A stretch of DNA of 64,000 bases from Sulfitobacter sp. M05. Its GTDB lineage: Bacteria; Pseudomonadota; Alphaproteobacteria; Rhodobacterales; Rhodobacteraceae. Numbering within the stretch: the stretch's first letter is position 1; every line of letters begins with the position of its first letter. The notes below the pieces were generated by a model, which saw only the letters and a list, made by a program, of their open reading frames with translations, searched no databases and was not told where the DNA came from. The position numbers and the translations under genes are program-made. The stretch lies in NCBI RefSeq assembly GCF_029285175.1, contig NZ_JABEDH010000001.1:1577116-1641115 (forward strand), in the 5' to 3' direction. Below are positions 10,401-19,243 of this stretch, in pieces.

Positions 10401-10608
10401 TGTCGATCGTAATCTGACGCCCGTCGGTCAGCGTGATCACCAGATCGCTGCCCTCACGCACTTGTGATGCCAGATCGACCTGTCTCAGATTAAGAGAAAT
10501 TTCCTGACCTGCGCCAGCCTGAATTGCGTGGGCCTGCGCACCATCCGGAACCGTACCACGCTGCAAACCGCCCGCACTATCGCGGACGACGAAATCAATC
10601 GCCTTCAT
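7414..10608 (-). CDS. BapA/LapA-like repeat adhesin exported by type I secretion
   Basis: A 1064-residue secreted protein. Residues 1-135 resemble the BapA-prefix domain (MKAIDFVVRDSAGG, then LTDGRQITIDNYF). A Gly/Ala-rich linker (about 148-192) follows, then one degenerate Ig-like unit (about 200-290). Six tandem bacterial Ig-like repeats of about 98 residues occupy about 292-879. A C-terminal region of about 185 residues ends in TEGTIIVDDQIDVIT, which fits an uncleaved C-terminal type I secretion signal. No nonapeptide RTX calcium repeats were seen. The protein is short for this adhesin class. It is the first gene of an operon with TolC, ATPase and HlyD genes. The likely role is surface attachment or biofilm formation. 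Confidence 0.88.
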   Translation of the reverse strand: MKAIDFVVRDSAGGLQRGTVPDGAQAHAIQAGAGQEISLNLRQVDLASQVREGSDLVITLTDGRQITIDNYFNGSGTPNRLFISADGYLNEVAFVDTGAGELYAQFGPTEQWGKWSPSDDLIYLGRTELAAAGYADNEVSMFPAPLLGAGLLGGGSGVAAAAVVGGAAVVGAGGGGKGGDGGGGSTGGGGGDRDLVQDPYVNDPDSVGQIGGDGAEQQIVITGGGAPGDKVIVKLGDVQVETVIDTEGHFTCSFVPPNFPPDGTYEAVVTVVTEGGEVVLDGPGYVIDLTPPLVDVSTGTDSVGDFFNAVSFAGGVTLSGTGEPGASILVTIAGIEQTTTVSEGGTWSVNWASGTLEGGEYSTGVTIVSADAFGNTTTITDTVVIDTVSNVTIDTANVETDGIVNAVEQQDGVTLTGTAQAGSTVVVNFGTGSHSATVDANGNWSADFAMSEVPTGELQATVTAVATDALGNSSTATGLVDIDTLVRDFAFTGSTGGTDGVINNEEAAQGLVMTGTTEPGSSVMVTFGGSTQAATVAADGSWTVNFASNVIPTGEQTAVMTAVATDIAGNVDTITRNVEIDRDGGILTISPAPVEGDDIINQLEASDGVVLTGTSNPNAVVTVTMGGVAKTVNADAAGNWTAHYSNADVTPGVYTAQITATTTDSAGNTLNASDSVEVDTRVDNLGVQANIIEGDGTINGAERVNGGGVQVTGTTEVGSTAVVVTLNGVAVNALVAPNGTWTANYAASQVAEGTYTATVSVQATDRAGNTATVSNVVNVDTEVVPLSIDGGVGGADNTVNIAEAATGIDLGGEVEIGSTVSVNFDGTPYAAVVDSAGNWSLTIPPSAIRDGSYNANIVVTATDAVGNVDTINDTLAIDTSAPSGPAIESLNEGRVGFRGMSTDLTDDELSVYQVQDNGSVTEVASQSGASMTRPETNIEFNSDVPDGSHLVITATDDAQNTTGTYVVLDDGAPNSTIAINNPALGTYNIETVDMTFAEEGNLTIDEAALLALSSNSNQLMILGGADDTVTMLGATRGTSSGGQTTYSLGTEGTIIVDDQIDVIT
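7972..9735 (-). repeat. Six tandem Ig-like repeats in the adhesin
   Basis: Six in-frame units of roughly 294 bp encode variants of a pattern: G-[ILV]-N-x3-E near the front, then GVxLTGT, then GNWSxxF, then TAVATDxxGN and VxIDT. The units are diverged from each other, so this is an old protein-domain array and not a recent DNA duplication. Confidence 0.85.
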
Positions 10609-10921
10609 AGCTTCACCACTCTACCTCAAAGCACCCGTTCTATGCGGAGCTTATCGTTTTTATGTTCCAGACCGGGCCGTTCAAGCGCCCCGTGCCTGCT
10701 GTTATTCTTGGACAAATAATTACCTTGAAAAGGCCATTTTGACCAGACGCTTTTTTGAACCGATTCGAGAATGCTCGCTATGCGGGAGGATACTTAGGTA
10801 AAAACACCCCCGCAATCGGCACCCCCATGCGCCCCAAAGCCAGTAATTCTGCCTGCACGAGCCCCTTCAGTGCAGCAAAGCAACAGTTGACAAAAAATCT
10901 GTTAACACCAACGCTCGCCAC
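10609..10921. promoter_or_regulatory. Divergent intergenic region, adhesin operon versus CocE hydrolase
   Basis: About 313 bases without a credible gene. The promoters of the leftward adhesin operon and the rightward hydrolase/ABC operon must both lie here or start here. An AT-richer stretch at about 10700-10750 is the most promoter-like part. I found no clear operator palindrome and no EcfG-type motif. Confidence 0.4.
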
Positions 10922-12916
10922 ATGAAAACAGCCCCTAACGCCCTGCGCGAAATCACCGAAAATCCCGACTTTGGGATCACCCTTTCTGATGGATGCCGCC
11001 TTTCGGCCCGCGTCTGGATGCCCAAAGACGCCGGTGACGATCCGGTCCCGGTGATCCTTGAATACCTGCCCTATCGCAAACGCGACGGCACCTGCGCGCG
11101 TGACGCCCTCACACACCCTTGGTTTGCCGAACGCGGCTATGCCTGCCTGCGCGTCGACATGCGCGGCAATGGCGACAGTCACGGGTTAATGGAAGATGAA
11201 TACGCCCCACAGGAACAGGCCGACGCGGTAGAGATCATCAACTGGGTGGCCGCACAGCCGTGGTGCAATGGCCGTGTCGGGATGATGGGGATCAGCTGGG
11301 GCGGATTCAACGGGCTTCAGGTTGCGGCCCTTGCGCCGCCGCCCCTCAAGGCGGTGATCACCCTGTGTTCCACCGTCGACCGCTTTGCCGATGACATCCA
11401 CTACAAAGGCGGCTGCCTGCTGAACGAAAACCTCGGCTGGGGGGCGACCATGTGGTCCTACTCCTCACGCGCACCTGATCCCGCCCTGCGTTCCGACTGG
11501 CGCGAGATGTGGCTTGACCGGCTAGAGGCGGAACCCTTTTTGCCGGCGGTCTGGCTGCGCCACCAAAGCCGCGATGCCTATTGGCGCCATGGCTCCGTGA
11601 TCGACAACTACCCCGCCATCAAGGCCAAGGTGCTGGCCGTTGGCGGCTGGGGCGATGCCTATAAAAACGCTGTTCCACAGCTGGTCGAGGCCCTGCCCGG
11701 GGCCAAGGGCATCGTCGGGCCATGGGTGCATAAATACCCGCATTTCGCCGTCCCCGAACCGCGCATCGGTTTCCTGCAAGAGGCACTGCGCTGGTGGGAC
11801 CGCTGGCTCAAGGACAAAGATACCGGCGTTGAGGATGATCCCGACTACCGCGCCTATCTGATGGACGGTGTGCGCCCCGCGCGGGCCTATGCAACCCGCC
11901 CCGGGCGCTGGATCGCAGAAGCAACCGGGGCGACATCACACCTGCCCAGCAAGACGTTGCACCTCAACGGCGCGACCCTTGCCGACACCGCCGCCCCGCT
12001 AGAACGCACCATCGCCTCCCACGCCCATTGCGGTGCCGAGGCCGGCGAATATTGCGCCATATGGCTGGGGCCGGAAACCCCGGGCGACCAACGCGGCGAT
12101 GATGCACTTTCGACGTGTTTTGACAGCACCCCCTTGACCCAGGACATGGATATCGTCGGGGCACCGCAGGTCACCCTGACCCTAACCAGCGATCACCCCC
12201 AAGCACAGATTGCCGTGCGCCTGAACCACATCCACCCCGACGGGGCCGCGACACGCATCACCTATGGCGTTTTAAACCTGTCGCACCGCAACAGCGCCTC
12301 TGATCCCAAACCGATGCCCGCAGGCACCGCGCAACAGGTGACCCTTGCACTGGATCACATCGCCTACCGCATCCCCAAAGGCCACAGCCTGCGCCTGTCG
12401 ATATCGGATGCCTATTGGCCCCTGCTCTGGCCCTCGCCTGCCGCAACCTCGCTGCGGCTGACCGCAGGCCAGATCACCCTGCCGCAACGCCCGACCAGTG
12501 GCGGCGATGAACATCTCTTTGAACCACCTACCGCGGCAGAGCCTTGGCAGGTCGAAACCCTACGCGCCGACAGCCACGTGCGCCGACAGGAAACCGATAC
12601 GGTAACGGGAATTGTCAGCCTGATCATCGAGGATGATTTCGGTGCCACGCGTGATTCAGACCACGGGTTGATCACGAGTTCCGTGGCGCGGGAACACTGG
12701 TCTATCCATCCCGACGACCCGCTATCCGCCACAGGGCGCTGCCACTGGACCGACTGCCTGACCCGTGATGACATCAATTTGCGCACCGAAACCCACTGCG
12801 AAATGACCTGCGACGCCGGCAAATTTTACCTGACAGCCCGCGTGGAAGCATTCGAAAACGACACTTGCATCTACAGTCGCGACGTCTCAGAAAGCATTGA
12901 TAGGGAACACCTTTAA
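10922..12916 (+). CDS. CocE/NonD family hydrolase (X-Pro dipeptidyl-peptidase type)
   Basis: A 664-residue alpha/beta hydrolase. The nucleophile elbow GISWGGFNG (Ser near residue 124) lies after RVDMRGNGDSHG, both typical of the CocE/X-Pro dipeptidyl-peptidase S15 group. The C-terminal half is the jelly-roll 'CocE_C' domain (DIVGAPQVTLTLTSD, then RLSISDAYWPLLWPSP). No signal peptide is apparent, so it is probably cytoplasmic. It precedes a peptide-type ABC importer on the same strand, 120 bases upstream, suggesting that it hydrolyses an imported ester or amide such as an acylated peptide. The substrate is inferred only from context. Confidence 0.88.
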   Translation: MKTAPNALREITENPDFGITLSDGCRLSARVWMPKDAGDDPVPVILEYLPYRKRDGTCARDALTHPWFAERGYACLRVDMRGNGDSHGLMEDEYAPQEQADAVEIINWVAAQPWCNGRVGMMGISWGGFNGLQVAALAPPPLKAVITLCSTVDRFADDIHYKGGCLLNENLGWGATMWSYSSRAPDPALRSDWREMWLDRLEAEPFLPAVWLRHQSRDAYWRHGSVIDNYPAIKAKVLAVGGWGDAYKNAVPQLVEALPGAKGIVGPWVHKYPHFAVPEPRIGFLQEALRWWDRWLKDKDTGVEDDPDYRAYLMDGVRPARAYATRPGRWIAEATGATSHLPSKTLHLNGATLADTAAPLERTIASHAHCGAEAGEYCAIWLGPETPGDQRGDDALSTCFDSTPLTQDMDIVGAPQVTLTLTSDHPQAQIAVRLNHIHPDGAATRITYGVLNLSHRNSASDPKPMPAGTAQQVTLALDHIAYRIPKGHSLRLSISDAYWPLLWPSPAATSLRLTAGQITLPQRPTSGGDEHLFEPPTAAEPWQVETLRADSHVRRQETDTVTGIVSLIIEDDFGATRDSDHGLITSSVAREHWSIHPDDPLSATGRCHWTDCLTRDDINLRTETHCEMTCDAGKFYLTARVEAFENDTCIYSRDVSESIDREHL

Positions 12917-13036
12917 CCGAAACCCAACAACCGACGACCGTAATAACGCTTGCGACATGAACGGAAATGATTAACGTTGATTCATCAATCAACAAAAACT
13001 TGCGCCCAAGCGCAGACACCTCACGGGAGATATCTT

Positions 13037-14632
13037 ATGAATAACGAACTAAAGCATCTGACGGGCAAGGTTGCCTCGGGCCTGATGACACGCCGCGAAT
13101 TTGTTGGCCGCGCTGCCGCTCTTGGCGTCACCGCTGCGGTTGCCAACACCATGTTGGCCAGCAGCGCTGCCGCAGACACGCCCAAACGTGGCGGCATGAT
13201 GAAAATCGGTTCATCAGGCGGTGAATCCACAAACACCCAAGACCCGGCACTGGTTGCTTCCGAAGCGCCATTGAACAACATCCGCTCGTGGGGGGAATTG
13301 CTGGTCGAAGTCGACGCCAACGGCGAAATCGAAAACCGCATGGCCGAAAGCGTTGAAGCATCTGCCGATGCCAAGCAGTGGGTCTTCAAGATCCGCAAAG
13401 GCATCCCGTTCTCGAACGGCAAAGACATGACGCCGGACGACGTCCTGAAAACCATGCAGCGCCACTCGAATGAGGACTCCAAGTCCGGCGCGCTGGGGAT
13501 CATGAAAGGCATCTCCGAGATGAAGGTCGACGGCGACAACTTCATCGTCAATCTCGAAACACCAAACGCTGACCTTCCGTTCCTGATGGCCGACTATCAC
13601 CTGATGATCCAGCCAAACGGCGGCATGGATGATCCGGGTGCCGCAATCGGCACCGGTGCTTACACCCTTGAAATCGACGAACCCGGTGTGCGCCATGCCT
13701 TCAAACGTCGCGATGATTACTGGGATGCGGACAACCGTGGTTTTGCCGATGAAATCGAACAGCTGGTGCTGAACGATGCCACCGCCCGTACTGCCGCGCT
13801 GCAATCCGGTCAGGTCCACATCATCAACCGCGTTGACCCAAAGGTTGCCGCCCTGCTCGACCGTGCGCCAAACCTGCGCGTTGAATCCGTTGCTGGCCGT
13901 GGCCACTATGTGTTCATCGCACACAAGGACACCGCACCTTTCGACAACAACGATGTGATGCTGGCGCTGAAATACGCGATCAACCGCGACGAAATGGTCG
14001 ACAAAATCCTGCGCGGCTATGGCACCAAAGGCAACGACATGCCGATCAACGCCGCCTACCCGCTGTTTGACGAAACCATCCCACAGCGCGAGCATTCCAT
14101 CGAAAAGGCCAAAGAGCATTACGCGAAATCCGGCCACGATGGCTCGCCGATTGTTCTGCGTGTTGCCGACGGTGCCTTCCCCGGTGCTGTGGATGCCGCT
14201 GCCCTGTTCCAGCAATCAGCCCAAGCGGCAGGTATCCCGCTGGAAATCAAACGCGAGCCAAACGACGGTTACTGGTCCGAGGTCTGGAACGTACAGCCCT
14301 TCTGCGCCTCTTACTGGGGTGGCCGTCCGGTACAGGACCAGATGTATTCGACCGCCTATCTGTCGACCGCAGACTGGAACGACACCCGCTGGAAACGTCC
14401 AGAGTTCGACGCGATGCTCAACGCGGCCAAGGCCGAGCTGGACAACGCCAAGCGCAAGGAACTCTATTCCAAGATGGGCCGCATGTTGAACGAAGAAGGT
14501 GGTCTGATCCTGCCAATGTTCAACGACTTTGTGAACGGTGTGTCCAACAACATCGGTGGCTGGGTCAACGATCCAAACGGCCCGGTGATGAACAACATGT
14601 CGCATTTCAAATGCTGGTTGAAGGACGCTTAA
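13037..14632 (+). CDS. Peptide-type ABC transporter substrate-binding protein (SBP family 5)
   Basis: The chosen ATG at 13037 has a GGGAGA ribosome site and gives 531 residues starting MNNELKHLTGK. A longer frame opens at 12977 but lacks a ribosome site. The N-terminus carries a twin-arginine signal (TRREFVGRAAALGVTAAVANTMLASSAAA), so the folded protein is exported by Tat. The body follows the DppA/OppA pattern (GSSGGESTNTQDP, WVFKIRKGIPFSNGKDMTPDDVL). It captures a peptide or related ligand in the periplasm for the two permeases and double ATPase immediately downstream. Confidence 0.93.
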   Translation: MNNELKHLTGKVASGLMTRREFVGRAAALGVTAAVANTMLASSAAADTPKRGGMMKIGSSGGESTNTQDPALVASEAPLNNIRSWGELLVEVDANGEIENRMAESVEASADAKQWVFKIRKGIPFSNGKDMTPDDVLKTMQRHSNEDSKSGALGIMKGISEMKVDGDNFIVNLETPNADLPFLMADYHLMIQPNGGMDDPGAAIGTGAYTLEIDEPGVRHAFKRRDDYWDADNRGFADEIEQLVLNDATARTAALQSGQVHIINRVDPKVAALLDRAPNLRVESVAGRGHYVFIAHKDTAPFDNNDVMLALKYAINRDEMVDKILRGYGTKGNDMPINAAYPLFDETIPQREHSIEKAKEHYAKSGHDGSPIVLRVADGAFPGAVDAAALFQQSAQAAGIPLEIKREPNDGYWSEVWNVQPFCASYWGGRPVQDQMYSTAYLSTADWNDTRWKRPEFDAMLNAAKAELDNAKRKELYSKMGRMLNEEGGLILPMFNDFVNGVSNNIGGWVNDPNGPVMNNMSHFKCWLKDA

Positions 14633-14645
14633 GGGCGGCCTGATC

Positions 14646-15602
14646 ATGCACCCCATTTTGAAACTGATAGCTCAGCGCGTTGCGCTGGGCTTGATGCTCC
14701 TCTTCGCAGCATCCATCCTTATTTTCGGCGGCACAATGTTGCTGCCCGGCGACGTGGCCCAGCAAATCCTTGGCCAGTCTGCAACCCCCGAAAGCCTCGC
14801 CAACATGCGTGCCGAACTGGGCCTGAACGACCCGCCTGTCGCGCGCTACTTCCAATGGCTCGGAGGCTTTTTGCAAGGCGACCTTGGCACCGCCCTTACC
14901 AACGGACGCGATATCGCCGAAAGCCTTGGTGGACGCCTCAAAAACACACTTTTCCTCGCCTTCTGGGCAGCCCTGATATCGGTACCACTGGCCATCTTCC
15001 TTGGCCTGCTGGCGGTGCGTTACAAAGACCGCATTCCCGACAAGCTGATCTCGGCAGTGACCCTCACAACCATTTCGATCCCTGAATTTATGATCGGCTA
15101 TGTCCTGATCTATTGGGTTTCCATCCAGATGGGCTGGTTCTCCTCTGTCGCCATCATCAATGACAGCATGTCACTGGGCCAAAAGCTGAACGCCATTGCC
15201 ATTCCCGTCATGGTGCTGACCCTCGTGGTGCTGGCCCATATGATGCGCATGACCCGCGCCGCGATCCTGAACGTGATGCAATCGGCCTATATTGAAACCG
15301 CGGAACTCAAGGGCATGGGGATGCTAAAGATCATCGCCAAACACGCCTTTCCCAACGCCATCGCCCCGATCGTCAATGTGGTCATGATCAACCTTGCCTA
15401 TTTGGTGGTTGGCGTGGTCGTGGTCGAGGTGGTCTTTGCCTATCCCGGCATGGGGCAATACCTTGTGGACCACGTTGCCAAACGCGATGTGCCTGTGGTG
15501 CAGGCCTGCGGGCTGATCTTTGCCGCGGTCTATATCGGGCTGAACCTGATTGCCGACATCGTCTCAATCCTAGCAAATCCACGGTTGAGGCATCCAAAAT
15601 GA
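14646..15602 (+). CDS. ABC transporter permease, DppB type
   Basis: A 318-residue inner-membrane permease with the DppB/OppB signature: GTMLLPGDVAQQILGQSATPESLANMRAELGLNDPP near the N-terminus, and the EAA-type loop ETAELKGMGMLKIIAKHAFPNAIAPIV near 217-243, which contacts the ATPase. Six hydrophobic segments are visible. It starts 13 bases after the binding-protein gene and overlaps the next permease by four bases. Confidence 0.93.
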   Translation: MHPILKLIAQRVALGLMLLFAASILIFGGTMLLPGDVAQQILGQSATPESLANMRAELGLNDPPVARYFQWLGGFLQGDLGTALTNGRDIAESLGGRLKNTLFLAFWAALISVPLAIFLGLLAVRYKDRIPDKLISAVTLTTISIPEFMIGYVLIYWVSIQMGWFSSVAIINDSMSLGQKLNAIAIPVMVLTLVVLAHMMRMTRAAILNVMQSAYIETAELKGMGMLKIIAKHAFPNAIAPIVNVVMINLAYLVVGVVVVEVVFAYPGMGQYLVDHVAKRDVPVVQACGLIFAAVYIGLNLIADIVSILANPRLRHPK

Positions 15603-16414
15603 AGAACATTCCAATTTCCGCCCTCATCGGCCTGTTCTTCACCGGCCTGTATTTCCTGATGGCCCTGTTTGCCCCGCTCATTGCCCCCTACGGCATGGCC
15701 GAGGTGGTGGGCGATGTCTGGGAACCCTCCTCGTCACAGTTCCTGCTGGGCACGGATAGCATCGGGCGTGATCTGCTCACCCGCCTGATCTATGGCGGGC
15801 GCACCACGATTTTTATCGCGACCATGGCCACCATCCTCAGCTTCACATTGGGCTCTGTCCTCGGCTTTTTCGCGGCGGTCTCTGGCGGCTGGGTTGACCA
15901 GGCAATCTCGCGCTTTGTCGATCTGATCATGTCGATCCCCTCGCTGATCTTTGCGCTGGTGGTCTTGTCGGTCATGCCAACCACCACTTTCATCCTGATC
16001 CTGCTGATGGGCCTGCTGGATTCCACCCGCGTCTTCCGCCTCGCACGCGCCGTTGCCGTCGACATCACAGTGATGGACTATGTCGAAGCCGCCCGCCTGC
16101 GTGGCGAGAAAACCGCTTGGATCATCTTTCGCGAAATCCTGCCCAACGCCCTGTCACCGCTGATCGCGGAAATGGGCCTACGCTTTATCTTTGCGGTGCT
16201 GTTCATCTCGACCCTGTCGTTCCTCGGCCTTGGCGTACAACCGCCGCTGGCGGATTGGGGTGGCATCGTGAAGGAGAACAAGGAAGGCATCAACTACGGC
16301 ATTCAGGCGGCACTTTATCCGGCCTATGCCATCGCCACCCTGTGCATCTCGATCAACCTCGTGGCCGACTGGATCCTGAACCGGACCACATCACTTAAGG
16401 GAGGGCGCGGCTGA
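15599..16414 (+). CDS. ABC transporter permease, DppC type
   Basis: A 271-residue permease with LLGTDSIGRDLLTRLIYGGRTT near residues 43-64, typical of DppC/OppC, and a coupling loop YVEAARLRGEKTAWIIFREILPNALSPLI. It forms the heterodimeric pore with the preceding permease. ATG overlaps the previous stop, and its last base is the first base of the ATPase gene, giving tight translational coupling. Confidence 0.93.
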   Translation: MKNIPISALIGLFFTGLYFLMALFAPLIAPYGMAEVVGDVWEPSSSQFLLGTDSIGRDLLTRLIYGGRTTIFIATMATILSFTLGSVLGFFAAVSGGWVDQAISRFVDLIMSIPSLIFALVVLSVMPTTTFILILLMGLLDSTRVFRLARAVAVDITVMDYVEAARLRGEKTAWIIFREILPNALSPLIAEMGLRFIFAVLFISTLSFLGLGVQPPLADWGGIVKENKEGINYGIQAALYPAYAIATLCISINLVADWILNRTTSLKGGRG

Positions 16415-18066
16415 TGTCAGAACCACTTCTCAAACAGCCTCTCTTGCAAGTTCGCGGCCTCAAGATCGGGGCAACCGTCTATCCCCCCGGTGAACGCCCC
16501 CACGCGATTGAAATCGTGCATGGCGTCGACTTCGACCTTGAGGGGGGCAAGGTCCTTGGCCTGATCGGGGAATCCGGTGCCGGCAAATCCACCATCGGGC
16601 TTGCCGCCATGGCCTACGGGCGCGGTGGTGTCGAAATCACCGGCGGCGAGGTCCACGTGAATGGCCGTGACATCCTTCAATCCGGCCTGCGCGACGTGCG
16701 CAAACTGCGCGGCGGGGAAGTCACCTATGTCTCGCAATCTGCTGCCGCCTCTTTCAACCCAGCCAAAAAGATCATGGAACAGGTCACCGAAGCGGCAATC
16801 TTTCAGGGCAAATTTTCGAAGAAGGAAGCCGAAGCCCGCGCCGTCGCCCTGTTTGACAAACTCGGCCTGCCCGATCCCGAAAACATCGGCGAGCGTTACC
16901 CGCATCAGGTCTCGGGTGGCCAGCTGCAACGCTGCATGACCGCACTGGCGCTCTGTCCCGAACCCGATCTGGTGGTCTTTGACGAACCCACCACCGCACT
17001 GGACGTGACCACGCAAATCGACGTGCTGGCCGCGATCAAGGAAGCGATCCGCGACACCGGTGTGGCCGCGCTTTATATCACCCATGATTTGGCCGTTGTC
17101 GCGCAGGTATCGGATCACATCATGGTGCTGCAACAAGGGGCCATGGTCGAATACGGTACCACCGACCAGATCATCAATAACCCGCAGGAAGAATACACAC
17201 AGGCGCTGGTGTCGGTCCGCTCCATCGCCCATGAAGAGAAAACCCCAACCGACACCCCCCTGCTGCGGGTAGAGAACATCACCGCGCGCTATCGCGGCAC
17301 CGATTTTGACGTCCTCAAGGATGTGAGTGTCGATCTGCACCCCGGGCAAACACTGGCCATCGTCGGCGAATCCGGTTCCGGCAAATCCACCCTCGCCCGC
17401 GTCATCACCGGGCTTCTGCCTCCTTCACAGGGCAGCATCACCTTTGACGGGCGCACCCTGTCGCCGGATCTGCCAACCCGCAGCCCCGAAGACCTGCGTG
17501 AGTTACAGATGATCTATCAGATGGCCGATACTGCGATGAACCCGCGCCAGACCGTGGGCACCATCATCGGGCGACCGCTGGAATTCTATTTCGGCCTCAA
17601 GGGCAAGGCCAAACAGACCCGCATTCAGGAACTGCTGGATGAAATCGAACTGGGCGACGGCTTTCAGGACCGCTATCCGGCGGAACTCTCCGGCGGTCAG
17701 AAACAACGTGTCTGCATTGCCCGTGCGCTGGCCGCCAAACCCAAGCTGATCATCTGCGACGAGGTCACCTCAGCGCTCGATCCGCTGGTTGCAGACGGCA
17801 TTCTGAAACTGCTGCTGAAACTGCAAAAGATCGAGGATGTCTCCTATCTGTTCATCACCCACGATCTGGCCACGGTCAAAGCCATCGCCGACAGTATCGC
17901 CGTGATGCTGCAAGGCAAGGTGGTGCGCTACGGTCCCAAGTCACAGGTGCTGGCACCGCCCTTTGATGACTATACCGACCTGTTGCTGTCATCTGTGCCG
18001 GAAATGAAACTCGGCTGGCTGGAAGAGGTGCTTGCGCATCGCAAAATGGAAAGCGCCGGAAACTAA
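16414..18066 (+). CDS. Peptide ABC transporter ATP-binding protein, two ATPase domains fused
   Basis: A 550-residue fusion of DppD-like and DppF-like subunits. The first Walker A is GESGAGKST near residue 51, with signature QVSGGQLQRC and Walker B LVVFDEP. The second Walker A is GESGSGKST near 319, with signature ELSGGQKQRV and Walker B LIICDEV. One polypeptide can therefore power the importer. It is the last gene of the operon and is followed by a GC hairpin. Confidence 0.94.
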   Translation: MSEPLLKQPLLQVRGLKIGATVYPPGERPHAIEIVHGVDFDLEGGKVLGLIGESGAGKSTIGLAAMAYGRGGVEITGGEVHVNGRDILQSGLRDVRKLRGGEVTYVSQSAAASFNPAKKIMEQVTEAAIFQGKFSKKEAEARAVALFDKLGLPDPENIGERYPHQVSGGQLQRCMTALALCPEPDLVVFDEPTTALDVTTQIDVLAAIKEAIRDTGVAALYITHDLAVVAQVSDHIMVLQQGAMVEYGTTDQIINNPQEEYTQALVSVRSIAHEEKTPTDTPLLRVENITARYRGTDFDVLKDVSVDLHPGQTLAIVGESGSGKSTLARVITGLLPPSQGSITFDGRTLSPDLPTRSPEDLRELQMIYQMADTAMNPRQTVGTIIGRPLEFYFGLKGKAKQTRIQELLDEIELGDGFQDRYPAELSGGQKQRVCIARALAAKPKLIICDEVTSALDPLVADGILKLLLKLQKIEDVSYLFITHDLATVKAIADSIAVMLQGKVVRYGPKSQVLAPPFDDYTDLLLSSVPEMKLGWLEEVLAHRKMESAGN

Positions 18067-18074
18067 CGCGGCAT

Positions 18075-18093
18075 GGCGGGCCAAGTGCCCGCC
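18075..18093 (+). terminator. Hairpin after the peptide ABC operon
   Basis: GGCGGGC (18075-18081) pairs with GCCCGCC (18087-18093) around a 5-nt loop, nine bases after the ATPase stop. No T-run follows, so it is a weak or factor-assisted terminator, or an mRNA 3' stabiliser. Confidence 0.45.
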
Positions 18094-18303
18094 TGCCCCA
18101 TCGAACCCTGCATTAACCCCGCAAATCAGGCGCCTGCCGGTGCATCACAGGTGTACGGGAGGTGTACCCGGGGTGATCCGCCGTTTTCCCATCCTTAACA
18201 ACGGGTTCACCCCGATTCGCCGGCCCCTTGGTCATCCGTCATTAACCATTGCGCGCAACGGCCCCCTCGGCCACCATACCCTCATCCAGAACGGAGCCGC
18301 ACC

Positions 18304-19140
18304 ATGGACAACAAACTTCTGCTGATCATTCTCGACGGTGTACCTCACCGCAATTTCCGCCGCCTGTTCGGCAATCTCGAAGGCTGGGTCGACAGCGGCG
18401 ATGCCCGCGTCTGGAAACACCGCGCCGCCCTGCCCTCCACCTCGGCCTCCTGCTATGCAACGATCCACACCGGTGTCACCCCGCAGGAACACGGCTGCAC
18501 CGGCAACGGCAATGTCTTCCGCCTGAAACACAAGGATGTTTTTGCACAGACCCGCGCCGCCGGCGGCGTGACAGGGGCGGTTGCCCATTCCTTCTGGTCC
18601 GAGTTCTTTAACCGCCATCCCTTTGATTACGTTCGTGATATCGAATATGACGAACCCGATAGCGACACCATCAACCATGGCCGCTTCCACACCATGACGG
18701 GTTACGGGCTGATCAATCAGATGACCCCGTCAGACGTCGATCTCTTTGCCACGCTGACCAACCTCTGTCTGCGCCACGGGCTGAACTATGGCATGTTGCA
18801 CACCTGTACCTTGGACAGCATGGGCCACCGGTTTTTCCACGAAAGTCAGGAGATGGACCACGCCTGTCACGTCATGGACGAGATGCTGGCCCCCTTCATC
18901 CCGCAATGGCTGGCCGCAGGCTATGAAATCATCGTGACCGCCGATCACGGACAGGACGAACGCGGCCACCATGGCGGACGCGGGGCACTGCAACAGGAAA
19001 CTGCCCTGTATTACTTCGGGCCCGCCGAAGGCCCGCCCGCGGACACCGTGATTGATCAGGTGCAGCTGGCCCCGACGATCCTGCACAGGCTCGGGGCACA
19101 AGCCGCTAACACCATGAAAGCCAAGAGTTTTCTAAGCTAG
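18304..19140 (+). CDS. Type I phosphodiesterase/nucleotide pyrophosphatase family protein
   Basis: A 278-residue alkaline-phosphatase-fold enzyme. Metal and nucleophile motifs are visible: LLIILDGV near the start, ALPSTSASCYATIHTGVTPQEHG with the Thr/Ser nucleophile near residues 42-52, and TADHGQDERGHHG near 217-229 with the second metal site. No signal peptide is seen. Members hydrolyse phosphodiester or pyrophosphate bonds. It follows the peptide ABC operon on the same strand after a 237-base gap with its own GGAG ribosome site, so it may be functionally linked but separately transcribed. Confidence 0.85.
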   Translation: MDNKLLLIILDGVPHRNFRRLFGNLEGWVDSGDARVWKHRAALPSTSASCYATIHTGVTPQEHGCTGNGNVFRLKHKDVFAQTRAAGGVTGAVAHSFWSEFFNRHPFDYVRDIEYDEPDSDTINHGRFHTMTGYGLINQMTPSDVDLFATLTNLCLRHGLNYGMLHTCTLDSMGHRFFHESQEMDHACHVMDEMLAPFIPQWLAAGYEIIVTADHGQDERGHHGGRGALQQETALYYFGPAEGPPADTVIDQVQLAPTILHRLGAQAANTMKAKSFLS

Positions 19141-19243
19141 AGCGATCCACCTTAAACATGAGACGCTTATGCGCCGCCTCTCCCTTTGGTCGAACGCGAA
19201 AAGCGATATATGCGGGCTCAGGTTAAAGGCGGGACGCCTTAGA

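Noticed and set aside
10640..10675. A GTTCC on the plus strand upstream of the adhesin gene as a further EcfG promoter
   Set aside because: GGAAC is present on the minus strand but no GTT lies 16 or 17 bases downstream.
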